From the NCBI RefSeq assembly GCF_047421495.1, contig NZ_CP175559.1:2294001-2358000 (forward strand): a stretch of 64,000 bases of DNA, given 5' to 3'. The DNA comes from Acidithiobacillus sp047421495. GTDB taxonomy: Bacteria; Pseudomonadota; Gammaproteobacteria; Acidithiobacillales; Acidithiobacillaceae. Position numbers and translations under genes: made by a program. A model generated the notes under the pieces. That model was not told the DNA's origin. It made no database searches and saw only the letters and a list, made by a program, of their open reading frames with translations. Shown in pieces: positions 26,382 to 36,100 of the stretch (within the stretch, counting starts at the first letter, position 1; each line of letters opens with the position of its first letter).

Positions 26382-27233
26382 TTGCCGCTGGCGCTGGTCC
26401 AGAGCCGTGCGCTCACCGGCGTGCATGCCGCTGCAGTCGCCGTAGAGTGTGACTTGGGTCCAGGCCTGCCCACTTTTGCCGTAGTCGGGCTGGCTGAAAC
26501 CGCCGTCAAGGAATCCCGGGACCGGGTGCGCTCCGCCATCCAGAATAGTGGCTTTGAGTTTCCGGCCCGCCGTATGGTCGTCAATCTGGCTCCTGCCGAC
26601 CTGCCCAAGGATGGTGGACGCTTTGATCTGCCCATTGCCATCGGCATTCTCGCCGCCAGTGGGCAAGTTCCGTTAAAAGCCCTGGAAAATCTGGAAATGA
26701 TCGGCGAACTGGCCCTGGATGGCAGCTTGCGGCCAGTTACCGGAGCCCTCTCCAGCAGCCTGGCCGCTGGAAGTGCAGGTCGCGCTCTGCTGCTTCCCGT
26801 CGGCAACGCCGTTGAGGCCGCTTTGGCACGATCGGCCCCGGTTTTTGCCTGCCGGAATCTCGCCGAAGCCGTGGCGCATTTGCGCGGAACCCAGAAACTT
26901 GCGGAAACAACGCCTCATGACAGCATCTCCGCAGACACTGTCCCTTATCCGGACTTGCGGGACGTGCGCGGTCAGGAGACAGCCAAGCGGGCGCTAATCA
27001 TTGCCGCGGTAGGTGGTCATCACATTCTGCTCTCCGGCCCCCCCGGTACCGGCAAAAGCATGCTGGCCATGCGGTTGCCGGGGCTGCTGCCGCCCCTGCG
27101 TCGGAGCGAAGCCCTGGAAGTCGCCGCCATCCACAGCCTGCAAAGCGGTGGGTTTGATGTGCAACGCTGGGGACAACGGCCCTTTCGTTCACCCCATCAC
27201 AGTGCCTCTTCGGTGGCATTGGTGGGTGGAGGC
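26382..27233 (+). pseudogene. comM: comM, 5' part (interrupted)
   Basis: First 284 codons of a YifB/ComM-type AAA+ helicase that drives branch migration during natural transformation. The N-terminal Lon-protease-like domain reads PTFAVVGLAETAVKESRDRVRSAI, then the Mg-chelatase-type ATPase begins with Walker A GPPGTGKSMLA near residue 218. Translation starts at TTG (26382) with AGGG seven bases upstream. The frame is cut after VALVGGG by the transposon; it would run on into the element to a stop near 27341, giving a chain without Walker B. The rest of the gene is at 43392-44051, and both halves join in frame if one GAGGC copy is removed. Confidence 0.95.
27229..27233. repeat. left copy of 5-bp target duplication GAGGC
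   Basis: GAGGC directly precedes the transposon's left-end TGTGACTTC. The same five bases follow the right end at 43387-43391. Five-base duplications are the rule for Tn7-family insertion. Confidence 0.93.
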
Positions 27234-27259
27234 TGTGACTTCCACCAATTAAAGCTACA
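27234..27259 (+). repeat. left terminal inverted repeat of the transposon
   Basis: Twenty-six bases beginning TGTGACTTC and ending GCTACA. Compared with the inverted right end it differs only at position 10 (C for T) and position 20 (A for T). The TGT...ACA termini are those of the Tn7 superfamily. Confidence 0.95.
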
Positions 27260-27260
27260 T

Positions 27261-27279
27261 TCTGACAATAGCTGCTACA
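27261..27279 (-). repeat. second TnsB-binding-like repeat, left end
   Basis: On the minus strand this reads TGTAGCAGCTATTGTCAG, the same TGTAGCxxCTATTG core found in the right-end repeats. With the terminal repeat it gives two sites at the left end against four at the right end. Tn7 also has fewer TnsB sites on its left end. Confidence 0.7.
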
Positions 27280-27322
27280 ACACAGACATTCTCGCTCAGA
27301 CCGTGGGGCCTTTTGGTGGATC

Positions 27323-29110
27323 ATGGAAAAAATTCCCCTAGAAAAAGCCCACGCCCCGGTTTTCATAGACATAGGCAATCTGACTGACAGACGCTTTATG
27401 GTCTGGTGGTATGGGGTGCTGTCGCCCAACCGCTCCGACAAATACCAGCCAAAAGTGACTGTCCTGTTTCGCGAAATCGATGGCGAAGGGATTTTACTGA
27501 ATAATTTTCAATGCAAGCGCGTTAACGTCACCAGCCTAGGGTTTATGCGCATAGGAACTGTATGGCACGACGGCAAACTGGTCGCCAGAGCCAGTTACAC
27601 CACCAAGATACTTGACGTCAATTTTTCACCAGCCGGATGGCACTACTCTTCCATAGGTAAAAACGCCATATCAGATGAGCGTAGACTCATTCCCCGTGAT
27701 ATGTACCCCATATTCACGGGTTGTCCCAATGCGATGGCTGACAGTTGGCTGCTCCACTTCTCTACAGAGGATGAAAATACATCATCGCTTCTGATTCCTT
27801 GTATGGAGTTTTTCTCCCGCTGCTATGGATTTTCCGAAACAGTCAAACGTATATTAGTGACCTTGCCTTGGAGTGCTGCTGAACGGCGATTTTTTGCCAC
27901 ACCATCTGAACCATTGCCATCCAACCCGGGAACATGGGCAATTTGTCTGGGCCGAGACATGCTTGACGACGATGCCCTTTTCCTCGCACACCTGAAATAC
28001 GATTCCTATGCGCGTAACCAAGCAAAGCAAATTTGGTCTCAGGCAGAAAGCATGTCGGGCACCAAACCTATTTTCCTGAAAGTGTCGCCATGGAATCAGG
28101 GGCTAGGCAAGATCCGCGTAGCTGGGATCAACATTCCAAAAACAAAAACATTCCTAGCTCTGAACATACTCGGCATGTCTCCACCGAAGAGCCCAAATAT
28201 CTTATATGATCGTGCGAACACAAATAAAACTGGAGAAGCGGACGAAGAAACGATAAATGGATCGGCATGGACAGGCGCTGTACGCGTGACCTGTACTTTG
28301 GTCCCAGAAGGGTTGTCACTGACCGAAGATGAAGCGCCCGATCAAGGAACAGGGGCTGTAGACCTGGATGAATCGAAATGGGAGTGGCTTGGGAGATCGC
28401 CCGTATTAATCCCTATCAGGCGATCGCGCACGCAAAGCACGAGGGATGGAAAGGCAATTATCAGCCCAGCCTTCAATTCGGCAGTCTCTGCCGGTGAACC
28501 CCATGGTACAGGCAAGGACACTGGACGTGCGTCTATCCACGAGCCGATCCAGCTAGAATCAAGTGGTGCTTTATTAGATATGTGGGAAGCTCTCCGCCGA
28601 CTAGCCAAACAATATAGTGAGAATATCTTTGACATCGGATTTTATACGTTAAAAAATGGCGCGCAGAGTGGTGTGAGACCATTAATGATACCCTTCCCAT
28701 CACTCAACAAGGGGAACAAGGGCTATACTTGGTCAATCATTGATACCACACCGAAGCGCCAACGTGGTGTCTCGGTTATATGGATTCGATCCAGCGTAGG
28801 TTATGTGTTCATAATAGAGATAGAACGACGCACATGGACAGAGACTCAATCCGATGGAACTACGAAAAACATAGAAGATTCATTTAGTGGTCTGGTTTTC
28901 CGACTCGATAAAGAAAAGGAAATAGGTAAATGGATCACATTAGTCATGCAGAATCTTCCGCTAACTAATGGGGTGTTTAGCACAGGCTTGCTAAAATCCT
29001 GCCCAGGACAGGCTTGGACGTTCCCGCATAGGAATTCAAAAAGTAACAAAGTGGCTTGCGAATCAGCAGCACGGAATGCGTTGAAAAAGGTAGGAGTGGT
29101 ACTATACTGA
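27323..29110 (+). CDS. left-end transposon protein, possibly TnsE-like
   Basis: A 595-residue protein beginning 90 bases inside the left end and reading inward. Parts recall Tn7 TnsE: the N-terminus APVFIDIGNLTDRRFMVWWYG, a central LIPCMEFFSRCYGFSETVKRIL, and a C-terminal basic domain with GYTWSIIDTTPKRQRGVSV, GYVFIIEIERR and a final W/HR-containing stretch. TnsE steers Tn7 into replicating DNA such as conjugal plasmids, and its C-terminal domain is the conserved part. The comparison is from memory, so the call is tentative. Unlike Tn7, where tnsE follows tnsD, this gene is at the opposite end from tnsABC. No other family comes to mind. Confidence 0.5.
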   Translation: MEKIPLEKAHAPVFIDIGNLTDRRFMVWWYGVLSPNRSDKYQPKVTVLFREIDGEGILLNNFQCKRVNVTSLGFMRIGTVWHDGKLVARASYTTKILDVNFSPAGWHYSSIGKNAISDERRLIPRDMYPIFTGCPNAMADSWLLHFSTEDENTSSLLIPCMEFFSRCYGFSETVKRILVTLPWSAAERRFFATPSEPLPSNPGTWAICLGRDMLDDDALFLAHLKYDSYARNQAKQIWSQAESMSGTKPIFLKVSPWNQGLGKIRVAGINIPKTKTFLALNILGMSPPKSPNILYDRANTNKTGEADEETINGSAWTGAVRVTCTLVPEGLSLTEDEAPDQGTGAVDLDESKWEWLGRSPVLIPIRRSRTQSTRDGKAIISPAFNSAVSAGEPHGTGKDTGRASIHEPIQLESSGALLDMWEALRRLAKQYSENIFDIGFYTLKNGAQSGVRPLMIPFPSLNKGNKGYTWSIIDTTPKRQRGVSVIWIRSSVGYVFIIEIERRTWTETQSDGTTKNIEDSFSGLVFRLDKEKEIGKWITLVMQNLPLTNGVFSTGLLKSCPGQAWTFPHRNSKSNKVACESAARNALKKVGVVLY

Positions 29111-29421
29111 ACTTTAGGGCGTATTCCGGGGAGACAACAAGACCGCCTGTATGCGCGAGTCATCTGCGTCCAGGACATCCGGCCCGCACGGACGTCTTGG
29201 TAGCGCTGCAGGTACTGGGTGGGTGCCATGAGCATGAGGGGTGCGTGACCACATCGGACTAGGCTCTAGGTAGACGAGTGGTTGCCTTGGGTGCAAATAT
29301 CCATTGGCAGCCTCAAGACTTCATTTCCTTTGAGCGCGTTGCACGGAGTGTCTGGGAAACATCTGCCTGCATGGAGCATGTAGTCGTCCGATTCGCAGTT
29401 GAAAAAAGTTAAGAGGGAGGC
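29111..29421. other. gene-free stretch between the TnsE-like gene and the PPTase gene
   Basis: About 310 bases inside the transposon. Short frames on both strands (for example 29114-29296 minus) have no recognisable product or ribosome site. Base composition shifts from GC-rich on the left to AT-rich before 29422, which may mark a junction between two acquired segments. I see no clear promoter or terminator. Confidence 0.4.
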
Positions 29422-30150
29422 ATGAAGCGTTTTCAGGGTATTCCTTCAGTAAATGAAGAGGGGGGCTTTATTATTTCTGCGAATACGTTGCAGTCAAACC
29501 CCGACGGCGTTTTTATGCTCGTCAGCTTTGATGTCTCGAAGTTTATGGACAATTTGTATCAGAGGTTGGGGATTTCTTTTACTGAAGAAATCGCCAGTTC
29601 TGTAATAAAAAGAAGAGCTGAATACCTCGCGGGACGGTATGTGGCAAAACTCGCACTGGAGAGGCTCGGTTTCTTTAAATGTGACATCGAATCGGATGAA
29701 CGGCGATGCCCGCTTTGGCCCATAGGTATCGTCGGCTCAATAAGTCATGCGAAAAACAAGGCACTTTGCGCCGTTTGGCGCACCACGCATACCGATACTA
29801 TTGGCATAGATATCGAGTACTGGATTGCACCATATATCTGTAGCGCACTGGAAGCGCAGGCAGCGGACCGCACGGAGTGCGATCTGCTTGCGGCGTGCGG
29901 ACTAACCTACCATAAGGCGCTCACGCTGTTATTTTCAGCAAAGGAGAGTGTGTTTAAGGCACTTTATCCAAAAGTCGGTTACTATTTCGACTTTTCGGCA
30001 ATACGACTGGCGGCAATTGATACCGAAGCGCACATGCTAATCTTTGTTGTCAATCGAATGCTGGGACCTTATCGCAAGGGTTTCGCGTTGTCAGCAGCAT
30101 ACAAGATATTCACGGGAGGGGTGATAGTGCTCGTTCGAATTGGCAATTAG
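29422..30150 (+). CDS. 4'-phosphopantetheinyl transferase, EntD/Npt type
   Basis: Transfers the phosphopantetheine arm of CoA to a serine on carrier domains. The 242-residue protein shows the EntD-type motif series: RRAEYLAGRYVAKLALERLG near residue 70, CPLWPIGIVGSISHAKNKALCAV near 95-118 (the SHxxxxA element), IGIDIE near 130 (metal-binding Asp and Glu) and FSAKESVFKALYP near 170 (the KExxxK element). A purine-rich GAGGGAGG stands directly before the ATG. It is convergent with the aminotransferase gene. The nearby NRPS has a carrier domain that needs this modification, so it is the likely substrate. Confidence 0.9.
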   Translation: MKRFQGIPSVNEEGGFIISANTLQSNPDGVFMLVSFDVSKFMDNLYQRLGISFTEEIASSVIKRRAEYLAGRYVAKLALERLGFFKCDIESDERRCPLWPIGIVGSISHAKNKALCAVWRTTHTDTIGIDIEYWIAPYICSALEAQAADRTECDLLAACGLTYHKALTLLFSAKESVFKALYPKVGYYFDFSAIRLAAIDTEAHMLIFVVNRMLGPYRKGFALSAAYKIFTGGVIVLVRIGN

Positions 30151-30155
30151 ACTAA

Positions 30156-30338
30156 TTATAGCCCAGATGTGGTGGCTTCTCTTCCCCCACGCAAGTCCCA
30201 GCAACCCTTAGGATCTTCTGGAACTTGTGGAGGATTTGGTGGATTAAGAGCCGTTCCTACCATGCATATCCAGTTGTCCCTCAAGCCCACTTTACCTTTA
30301 ACGATTAATATCGTAACACAGCCTTTCGGGTCCCGCAA
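30156..30338 (-). CDS. possible small peptide gene, 60 residues
   Basis: Starts with TTG, with GGAG four bases upstream, 28 bases after the aminotransferase stop on the same strand. The peptide has three cysteines, two DPKGC segments about 40 residues apart, and a proline-rich middle (NPPNPPQVPEDPKGC). It resembles nothing I recognise. It could be a short accessory peptide of the cluster or a chance frame, since it lies antisense in the gap before the PPTase stop. Low confidence. Confidence 0.28.
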   Translation of the reverse strand: MRDPKGCVTILIVKGKVGLRDNWICMVGTALNPPNPPQVPEDPKGCWDLRGGREATTSGL

Positions 30339-30365
30339 TAAACTCCAAGAGGCTGCCTAATCAGG

Positions 30366-31442
30366 TTAAGACACAGAGAACTGTTCAGATAAAACCATCT
30401 CGAAAGCTGCCAGTAAACCAAAGCAGTCGCTTTCGGAACCAATGGTGATTCGCAGGAAGTTTTGGATACGCGGCCCATTGAGATGCCTGACCAGCACTCT
30501 GTGTCGGCGCAAACCAGTCATGAGTTGCGAAGCGGTATAAGTTGGATGGGTTACAAAGATAAAGTTTGTTGACGACGGTAACACGGTCAGCCCCAGATGT
30601 CGAAGCTCTTCTGATATCCATTGGCGTAGTCGCACGATCTCAGCAATGGTGCCGGTGAAGTAACTCTGGTCACCCAGCGATGCGATTGCCGCTACAATCG
30701 AAAGCGACGTCAAAGGGTACGAGTTAAAGCTGTTTTTGACCAAATCTAAACCCGCGATCAGCTCTGAGTTCCCCAGCGCATAGCCGACGCGGATGCCTGC
30801 CAAACTACGTGACTTGGAGAAGGTCCGAACTATCAGGAGGTTCGGATAACGATCCAGTAATGGGATTACAGTAGCGCCACTAAAATCCGCATATGCCTCG
30901 TCAACGATTACAACTTGATTTGGGTGCAACGTCAGCAGATATTCTATCTCAGCGTTGCTGATGGCATGCCCGGTCGGTGCATTGGGGTTTGCTAAAATGA
31001 CACCCCCACAAAGTGCTCCATAATCGCGAACGTTGATGCGATAGTTCGCGTCAAGTGGAAGCTCCATATAATCAATATCATATAGCAAACAAAAAGTTTT
31101 ATAGAAAGAGTAACTGATGTCCGGCATCAAGATCGGCAGGTCATGCCTAAGTAGTGCGCAAAACGCATGGGCGAGCACTTCGTCAGACCCGTTCCCAACA
31201 AAGACGCTATCGATCTCGACACCATGATAATGCGCAAGCGCCTCGCGCAGAGCTGTGGAATCAGGGTCAGGATAGAGCCTTAACCTGTCGCCTGGCCACA
31301 CTCGTAGCGCTTCAATGACCGCGGGCGAGGGACCAAATGGGTTTTCGTTGGTATTCAACTTGACCAAGCCCACCTGATTAGACTGCTCACCCGGAATATA
31401 TGGGACCAAATCAGCCAACGCCGGGCTCCAATACGTACTCAT
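30366..31442 (-). CDS. HisC-like class I/II aminotransferase
   Basis: A 358-residue PLP enzyme of the histidinol-phosphate aminotransferase group. Motifs are LNTNENPFGPSPAV near residue 29, VFVGNGSDEVL near 80, LANPNAPTG near 150, the IVDEAYADF segment near 178, and the PLP lysine in RTFSKSRSLAG near 208. C-terminal RITIG supplies the carboxylate-binding arginine. It lies inside the transposon among the biosynthetic genes, not near any his gene, so a role in the cluster (making an unusual amino acid, or aminating the aldehyde released by the reductase) is likelier than histidine synthesis. That is inference. Confidence 0.87.
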   Translation of the reverse strand: MSTYWSPALADLVPYIPGEQSNQVGLVKLNTNENPFGPSPAVIEALRVWPGDRLRLYPDPDSTALREALAHYHGVEIDSVFVGNGSDEVLAHAFCALLRHDLPILMPDISYSFYKTFCLLYDIDYMELPLDANYRINVRDYGALCGGVILANPNAPTGHAISNAEIEYLLTLHPNQVVIVDEAYADFSGATVIPLLDRYPNLLIVRTFSKSRSLAGIRVGYALGNSELIAGLDLVKNSFNSYPLTSLSIVAAIASLGDQSYFTGTIAEIVRLRQWISEELRHLGLTVLPSSTNFIFVTHPTYTASQLMTGLRRHRVLVRHLNGPRIQNFLRITIGSESDCFGLLAAFEMVLSEQFSVS

Positions 31443-31701
31443 TCACTCCTCCATGTCCAACAGCATTTTCAGAGCAGCCTTAAAAACATAGCATCTAGCG
31501 TTTACTATCAGCATTACATTCATATTGTCACCTTTGGCCCCCATTTTGACGAGGCACTCCGCAGATTGAGGAGCGATGTAGTCATTTTAGCGTCTCTGAG
31601 AGCATCCACCCATTCTCCACCTCAATTGTGAACAGCATGCTTGGTACTAGCGAAGGCGTAGTGCATGAAAATATACTACAATCAGCACGGACCGGCCATA
31701 C

Positions 31702-32511
31702 TCACTGCTGAATTTCGTCGGATATTTGACAATCGCCCTGATCCTCTTTACGTCTGTGTCGTTCGGCCTCGTGCCAAGTTCTGTCGGCAATACACTTCAT
31801 TGCCTGATAAATCGGCATCGCTCGTTCGATCATTCGATGGACACGGTCTGGCAGGACAGAAGCGTTCTTCTGCGCCTCCAGCATGAGGCCATTACTATAC
31901 TGCGCCTCGTCGTGCCAACCTTCCCACGATTTCCAAGCTGGAATGACCTTTGGCTCCCAACTCAGACTATGCGGCAGGAATGCTACGCCAATGCTGCTAC
32001 AATATTCCTTCAGCATCGTCACTGGGTTTCGGAGAAGGTCGTCTGCATCAAATACGATCACAGCCTCAGGTTGCAGGCGCGACGATTCCTCATATATCTC
32101 GTAGAGCGACTCATAGCCAGCTTCAATCCAGTCGAAATCCGGCAGTTTCTTATACATGGACGCGAGCGACTTCTCAGGATGGCGGATGAGGAAGGTACTG
32201 ATGATCTGTGAAAGAAACTTGCTTCGTAACGGCGTCCGCATGTGAAACGCGAGTTCTTTGACAAAGCACGGTTTCCCGTTTGCTCGACCCACCCGCTCAA
32301 TATCGTCCCAGATTTCCTTGAAAGTGTACCCTGCTTGCACGGGCTGATCGGCGAACCTTGCATGCCCCCTTTCTCCTCCGAAGAAAAAAGCTTGCGAAAA
32401 TGGCTCATGAATAACGTTGAAGTCCCCCCGCTCGATGAAGATTCGTTCGAAGGCGGTGGAGATCGACCGTGGATGCGCCCAGAGAAAGATTGGGTTTGAT
32501 GTTATTTTCAT
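31702..32511 (-). CDS. sulfotransferase-family protein
   Basis: A 269-residue protein with the PAPS-binding pattern of bacterial sulfotransferases: FLWAHPRSISTAFERIFIERGDF at the N-terminus (5'-phosphosulfate loop), VIHEPFS after it, KELAFHM, and FLIRHPEKSLASMYK near residue 130 (3'-phosphate-binding R...S). These proteins move sulfate from PAPS to a hydroxyl or amine of a small molecule. It lies between the aminotransferase gene and the NRPS gene on the same strand, with an IS200 element inserted just upstream that may have cut it off from the NRPS transcript. The substrate is unknown; a product of the NRPS-reductase is plausible. Confidence 0.8.
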   Translation of the reverse strand: MKITSNPIFLWAHPRSISTAFERIFIERGDFNVIHEPFSQAFFFGGERGHARFADQPVQAGYTFKEIWDDIERVGRANGKPCFVKELAFHMRTPLRSKFLSQIISTFLIRHPEKSLASMYKKLPDFDWIEAGYESLYEIYEESSRLQPEAVIVFDADDLLRNPVTMLKEYCSSIGVAFLPHSLSWEPKVIPAWKSWEGWHDEAQYSNGLMLEAQKNASVLPDRVHRMIERAMPIYQAMKCIADRTWHEAERHRRKEDQGDCQISDEIQQ

Positions 32512-32590
32512 ACCAATTCCGCTAAACGCAGGTGGTTTTTTTCTGGCTGTGCCATGCTTTAAAACACCTTTTAACCAAAAATAGGAAATC

Positions 32591-32607
32591 CCCCGGCTCT
32601 GCCGGGG
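32591..32607. repeat. left subterminal hairpin of the IS200-type element
   Basis: CCCCGGC and GCCGGGG form a seven-base-pair stem around a TCT loop. It is close in sequence to the right-end hairpin, as expected for the TnpA-recognised structure. Confidence 0.85.
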
Positions 32608-32690
32608 TGACAGTAGATGTTTGACATATAGTGGCGTCCATCGGAGAACCGACGTTGTGAGCCGCCAAGCACACGATGAAGGAGAAACCG

Positions 32691-33122
32691 ATGGAAGAAG
32701 GATTGAGCCTAAGGCACAGCAAGTGGGAGTGCAAATATCACATAGTATTTATTCCGAAGTGCCGACGTAGGGTGTTGTACGGTCAGTTACGGAATGATCT
32801 TGGGGAGGTATTTCGGGCTTTGGCCCGGCATAAGGAAAGCCGGATAGAAGAAGGGCATCTGATGGTAGACCATGTTCATATGCTGATTTCGATACCGCCG
32901 AAGTACGCAGTATCCAGTGTGGTGGGTTACATCAAGGGCAAGAGCGCGATCCATATAGCGCGGACTTACGGTGAACGGAAGCGTAATTTCGTGGGCCAGT
33001 ATTTTTGGGCGCGTGGGTATTTTGTATCGACGGTGGGTAGAGATGAGGCGATGATTCGAGATTATATTCGCCATCAGGAAAAAGAGGATGAACGAGTAGA
33101 TCAGTTGAACATATGGAGCTGA
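32691..33122 (+). CDS. tnpA: IS200/IS605-family Y1 transposase TnpA
   Basis: Single-strand transposase of 143 residues. The HUH motif is HVHMLIS near residue 62 and the catalytic tyrosine lies in IRDYIRHQ near residue 126. The entry segment KWECKYHIVFIPKCRRRVLYG is the typical IS200 start. I start it at 32691 because AAGGAG lies six bases upstream; an ATG five codons earlier overlaps that ribosome site. The gene is complete and could be active. It lies between the sulfotransferase gene and the NRPS gene, opposite to both. Confidence 0.93.
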   Translation: MEEGLSLRHSKWECKYHIVFIPKCRRRVLYGQLRNDLGEVFRALARHKESRIEEGHLMVDHVHMLISIPPKYAVSSVVGYIKGKSAIHIARTYGERKRNFVGQYFWARGYFVSTVGRDEAMIRDYIRHQEKEDERVDQLNIWS

Positions 33123-33177
33123 TCCGGGCCACCCAGTGGTGGCGCCAAAACTGAGGGGCCGCGTTAGCGTCCCCGTT

Positions 33178-36100
33178 TTAAGCCGCTTTGAGCGGCTCAC
33201 GAACTAAAGCTCCCGGCTTTGCCGGGAGATATTTACTATACTCCTTTGGCGTGTCACCTCGCGTAAATAACATTGAATTGCCCAGCATCTGTTTGGCCTT
33301 ATCGTTCGGAAATACGCCAGTTGCGTATCTTGGCAGGCGCAGCAAGTTGTCGAACAGAGTGCCGTGACAATTGATGGGATCTAAGAATACCGAGACCAGC
33401 GGTCCGAGCGTCTTGGCCGCAAGCTCAGTGTTCAAGATGTGTAACCAGTTTTCATAGCTAATCATCTCGATTTTGTGGCCCGATTCATTAACCCATTCGG
33501 CAAGATCCTTGAGATGCACCGTCCTTTCGTCCAGAATATGGTAGAAGTCTGCAGGAGCAACCAATGCAAGCCGCGCCATAGCGTCCGCAGCGTTTCGGAC
33601 CATCGTGAAGTCCATTGAGTAATCGATATCGGGAGCTTTTCCTGTCAGAGCAATTAGCTTCAGCAAGCGGACATAGAGATCTTGTTCGTGATGCCGCATC
33701 GTTTGCGTGTTGCCCCAAAGTCGTGCAGGTCTAAAAATCTTAACGTCTAAACCTTGGCTCTTGACGTCCATCACGATCTGTTCGGAAACCCACTTGCTCT
33801 GTGCGTAGCCACCGAATAGACCTCGACTGTAATGTGAAGAAGATGACTCGCCTGAACTCCCTGTGGCGGCTTGCGTTGAAAAGAAAACCGCTAGGGTCGA
33901 GATGTAATTGAATTTCTTTATTCGCCCTGCGGCCGCAAACCGAAGAATCTGCGCCGTCCCTTTTACATTGGTGGGCGCGAGCTGCTCGTAACTCTTGATG
34001 AAGTCCACGTCTGCGGCGCAGTGGAAGATAGCATCGATGCTGTGTGAAAGCCGTCGAAATTCGTGGCGCGACAAACCGAAGTCCACGTCCGTGATATCCC
34101 CGACGACAATCTCAATACCTTCTTCCCGGACATTCAAGGGAATGTCGTATTTGTCTAAGGTGCGCTGTAGGCGCATGACAACTGATAATTCGGCATCCGA
34201 CCGGACTAGACATGTCACCTCGACGCCAAGACGAACTAAGCTTGCTAGCAGGTGCACACCCAGGAATCCGGTCGCGCCAGTCAAGAGAAAGTGGTGAGTT
34301 GGGTTCTCGCTGCGACTTTCCTGTCGGACAATTGAAAGACAAGGAGCAGCGGGCTTAACATAGATCGAAAGATCGCCGCTTTCACAAGCTTGTTCCGATC
34401 TGGCTACAGAGGCTTTGGTAACTCCTGCTTGTAGCAGCTGTGCTGTCCAGCGGATAGTACCGCGCCCATCCAGAAACATGTGGTAGGGTATTCTGCAATG
34501 CCACTGCTGAGCGACTCGGTGAAGAATTTGTTGCGCTTCAATAGAGCTTCCGCCACCTGCGTGAAACTCCGTGTCAATTGAAAACCCGATTGCCAGATCT
34601 TTCGGCAACACGTCAAACCAGACATCCCAAAGCGCGGCCTCTATTTCGTTACATCCGGACGGCGGATGATGCGTCGTGTCAGATGTTGGCATTGGCAGCC
34701 TTTTGATATCTACCTTGCCGTTGATATTCATTGGTATTTCATCCAGTTCGATGATGAACGAAGGGATGCTATATGCTGGTAATCGTCTGAGAATCGCATC
34801 CTTGACATATTGCGCGATGGACTCGCGTGACAGGCGGTTTCGAGTCCAACGCATTACCAAATAGGCGATCAGATAGGTGCGTGCAGCGGTCCGCCATGGG
34901 CGAACCAGACATTCGGTGACCTCGGGAATGGTTGTAATCGCCTCCCTAACTTCTGCACACTCAATGCGAAAACCGTTGATCTTGATCTGGTCGTCTAAGC
35001 GTTCCACCCACTCCAACTCGTTATTCGGCAATAGGCGACATTTGTCTCCAGTTCGATATGCTTTACCGATAGTTGGTAAGTCAACGAATTTTTGTGCGTT
35101 TAGCGCAGCATCACCGATATACCCTAGGCGGGTCAGCGATGCGCCGCCGATATACAACTCCCCTACATCGCCTTTTGGTACGGGGGCATATTTCTCATCC
35201 AGCACCTCCGCAAGGATTCCATAGGTAGGGTGACCGATAGAGACTGGCTCATCCGCTCCGATGACTCCGCCAGGGTAGAGACGCTTAGTTGCGCAGACCG
35301 TCGCCTCGGTTGGGCCATAAGCGTTAATTAACAACCGGCCCACCCCCCAAGTTCGAATGAGTTGGCGACTCGGCGCTTCTCCGGCCAAGACAATGGTATT
35401 CAGGTCAGGCAGTGGTGGTGGCACGCCGATCGCACTCAGCAATGTAGGCGTCACGACTGCATAGCTGATCCGACGCTCTGCCAACATATGGCAAAAGGCC
35501 GAAAGTTCGAGTTCTTCTGCGCTGGTGATATACAAGGTGGCACCGGTTGCTAATGCGCCGACGATGTCGCGGATTGACGCATCAAATCCGAAGGACATGC
35601 ACAGCGCAATCCGATCGCTGCATTTGATCTCTCCACTGCGAACATGCTCCATGACCATGTTCGTCACGTTGCCGTGATCGATCTGCACACCTTTGGGATA
35701 GCCCGTAGTGCCCGAGGTAAAAATGACATAGGCCCGATTACATTCTCCGACCTCGCTTCCGATCGGGGCCTCACTGGCCGACTCATGAACGCTTTCCGTA
35801 AAGCAACGCTCAATGTTGATGAGACTTGCCAGATCGACGAACTTTTCGGCAGTAGTATCATCGATGATCGCGATTGACGCTCCGCTGGTGTCGAGCACAT
35901 ATCTGATTCGCTCTACCGGGGCCATGTTATCCACGGGTATGTAACAACCGCCTAGTTCCCATATCGCCAATAGCGTTAAGACCCAATTTGTAGACCGTTG
36001 GAGGCAGACGGCAACCGCCGAGTCCCTGTCGACTCCCGCAACACGCAATACGTCGGCTAGGTTCCTAGCTCGCACGAACAGTTCCTGGTAAGTGAAACTA

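Larger units (their letters stand above)
32591..33228 (+). mobile_element. IS200/IS605-type insertion sequence (hairpin to hairpin)
   Basis: A Y1 transposase gene is bracketed by subterminal hairpins: CCCCGGC-TCT-GCCGGGG at 32591-32607 on the left and CTCCCGGC-TTT-GCCGGGAG at 33210-33228 on the right. IS200-type elements have such hairpins instead of inverted repeats and make no target duplication, so the exact ends, perhaps 10-30 bases beyond, cannot be fixed. The right end lies within the last codons of the NRPS gene. Only tnpA is present, with no tnpB, as in the IS200 group. Confidence 0.85.
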
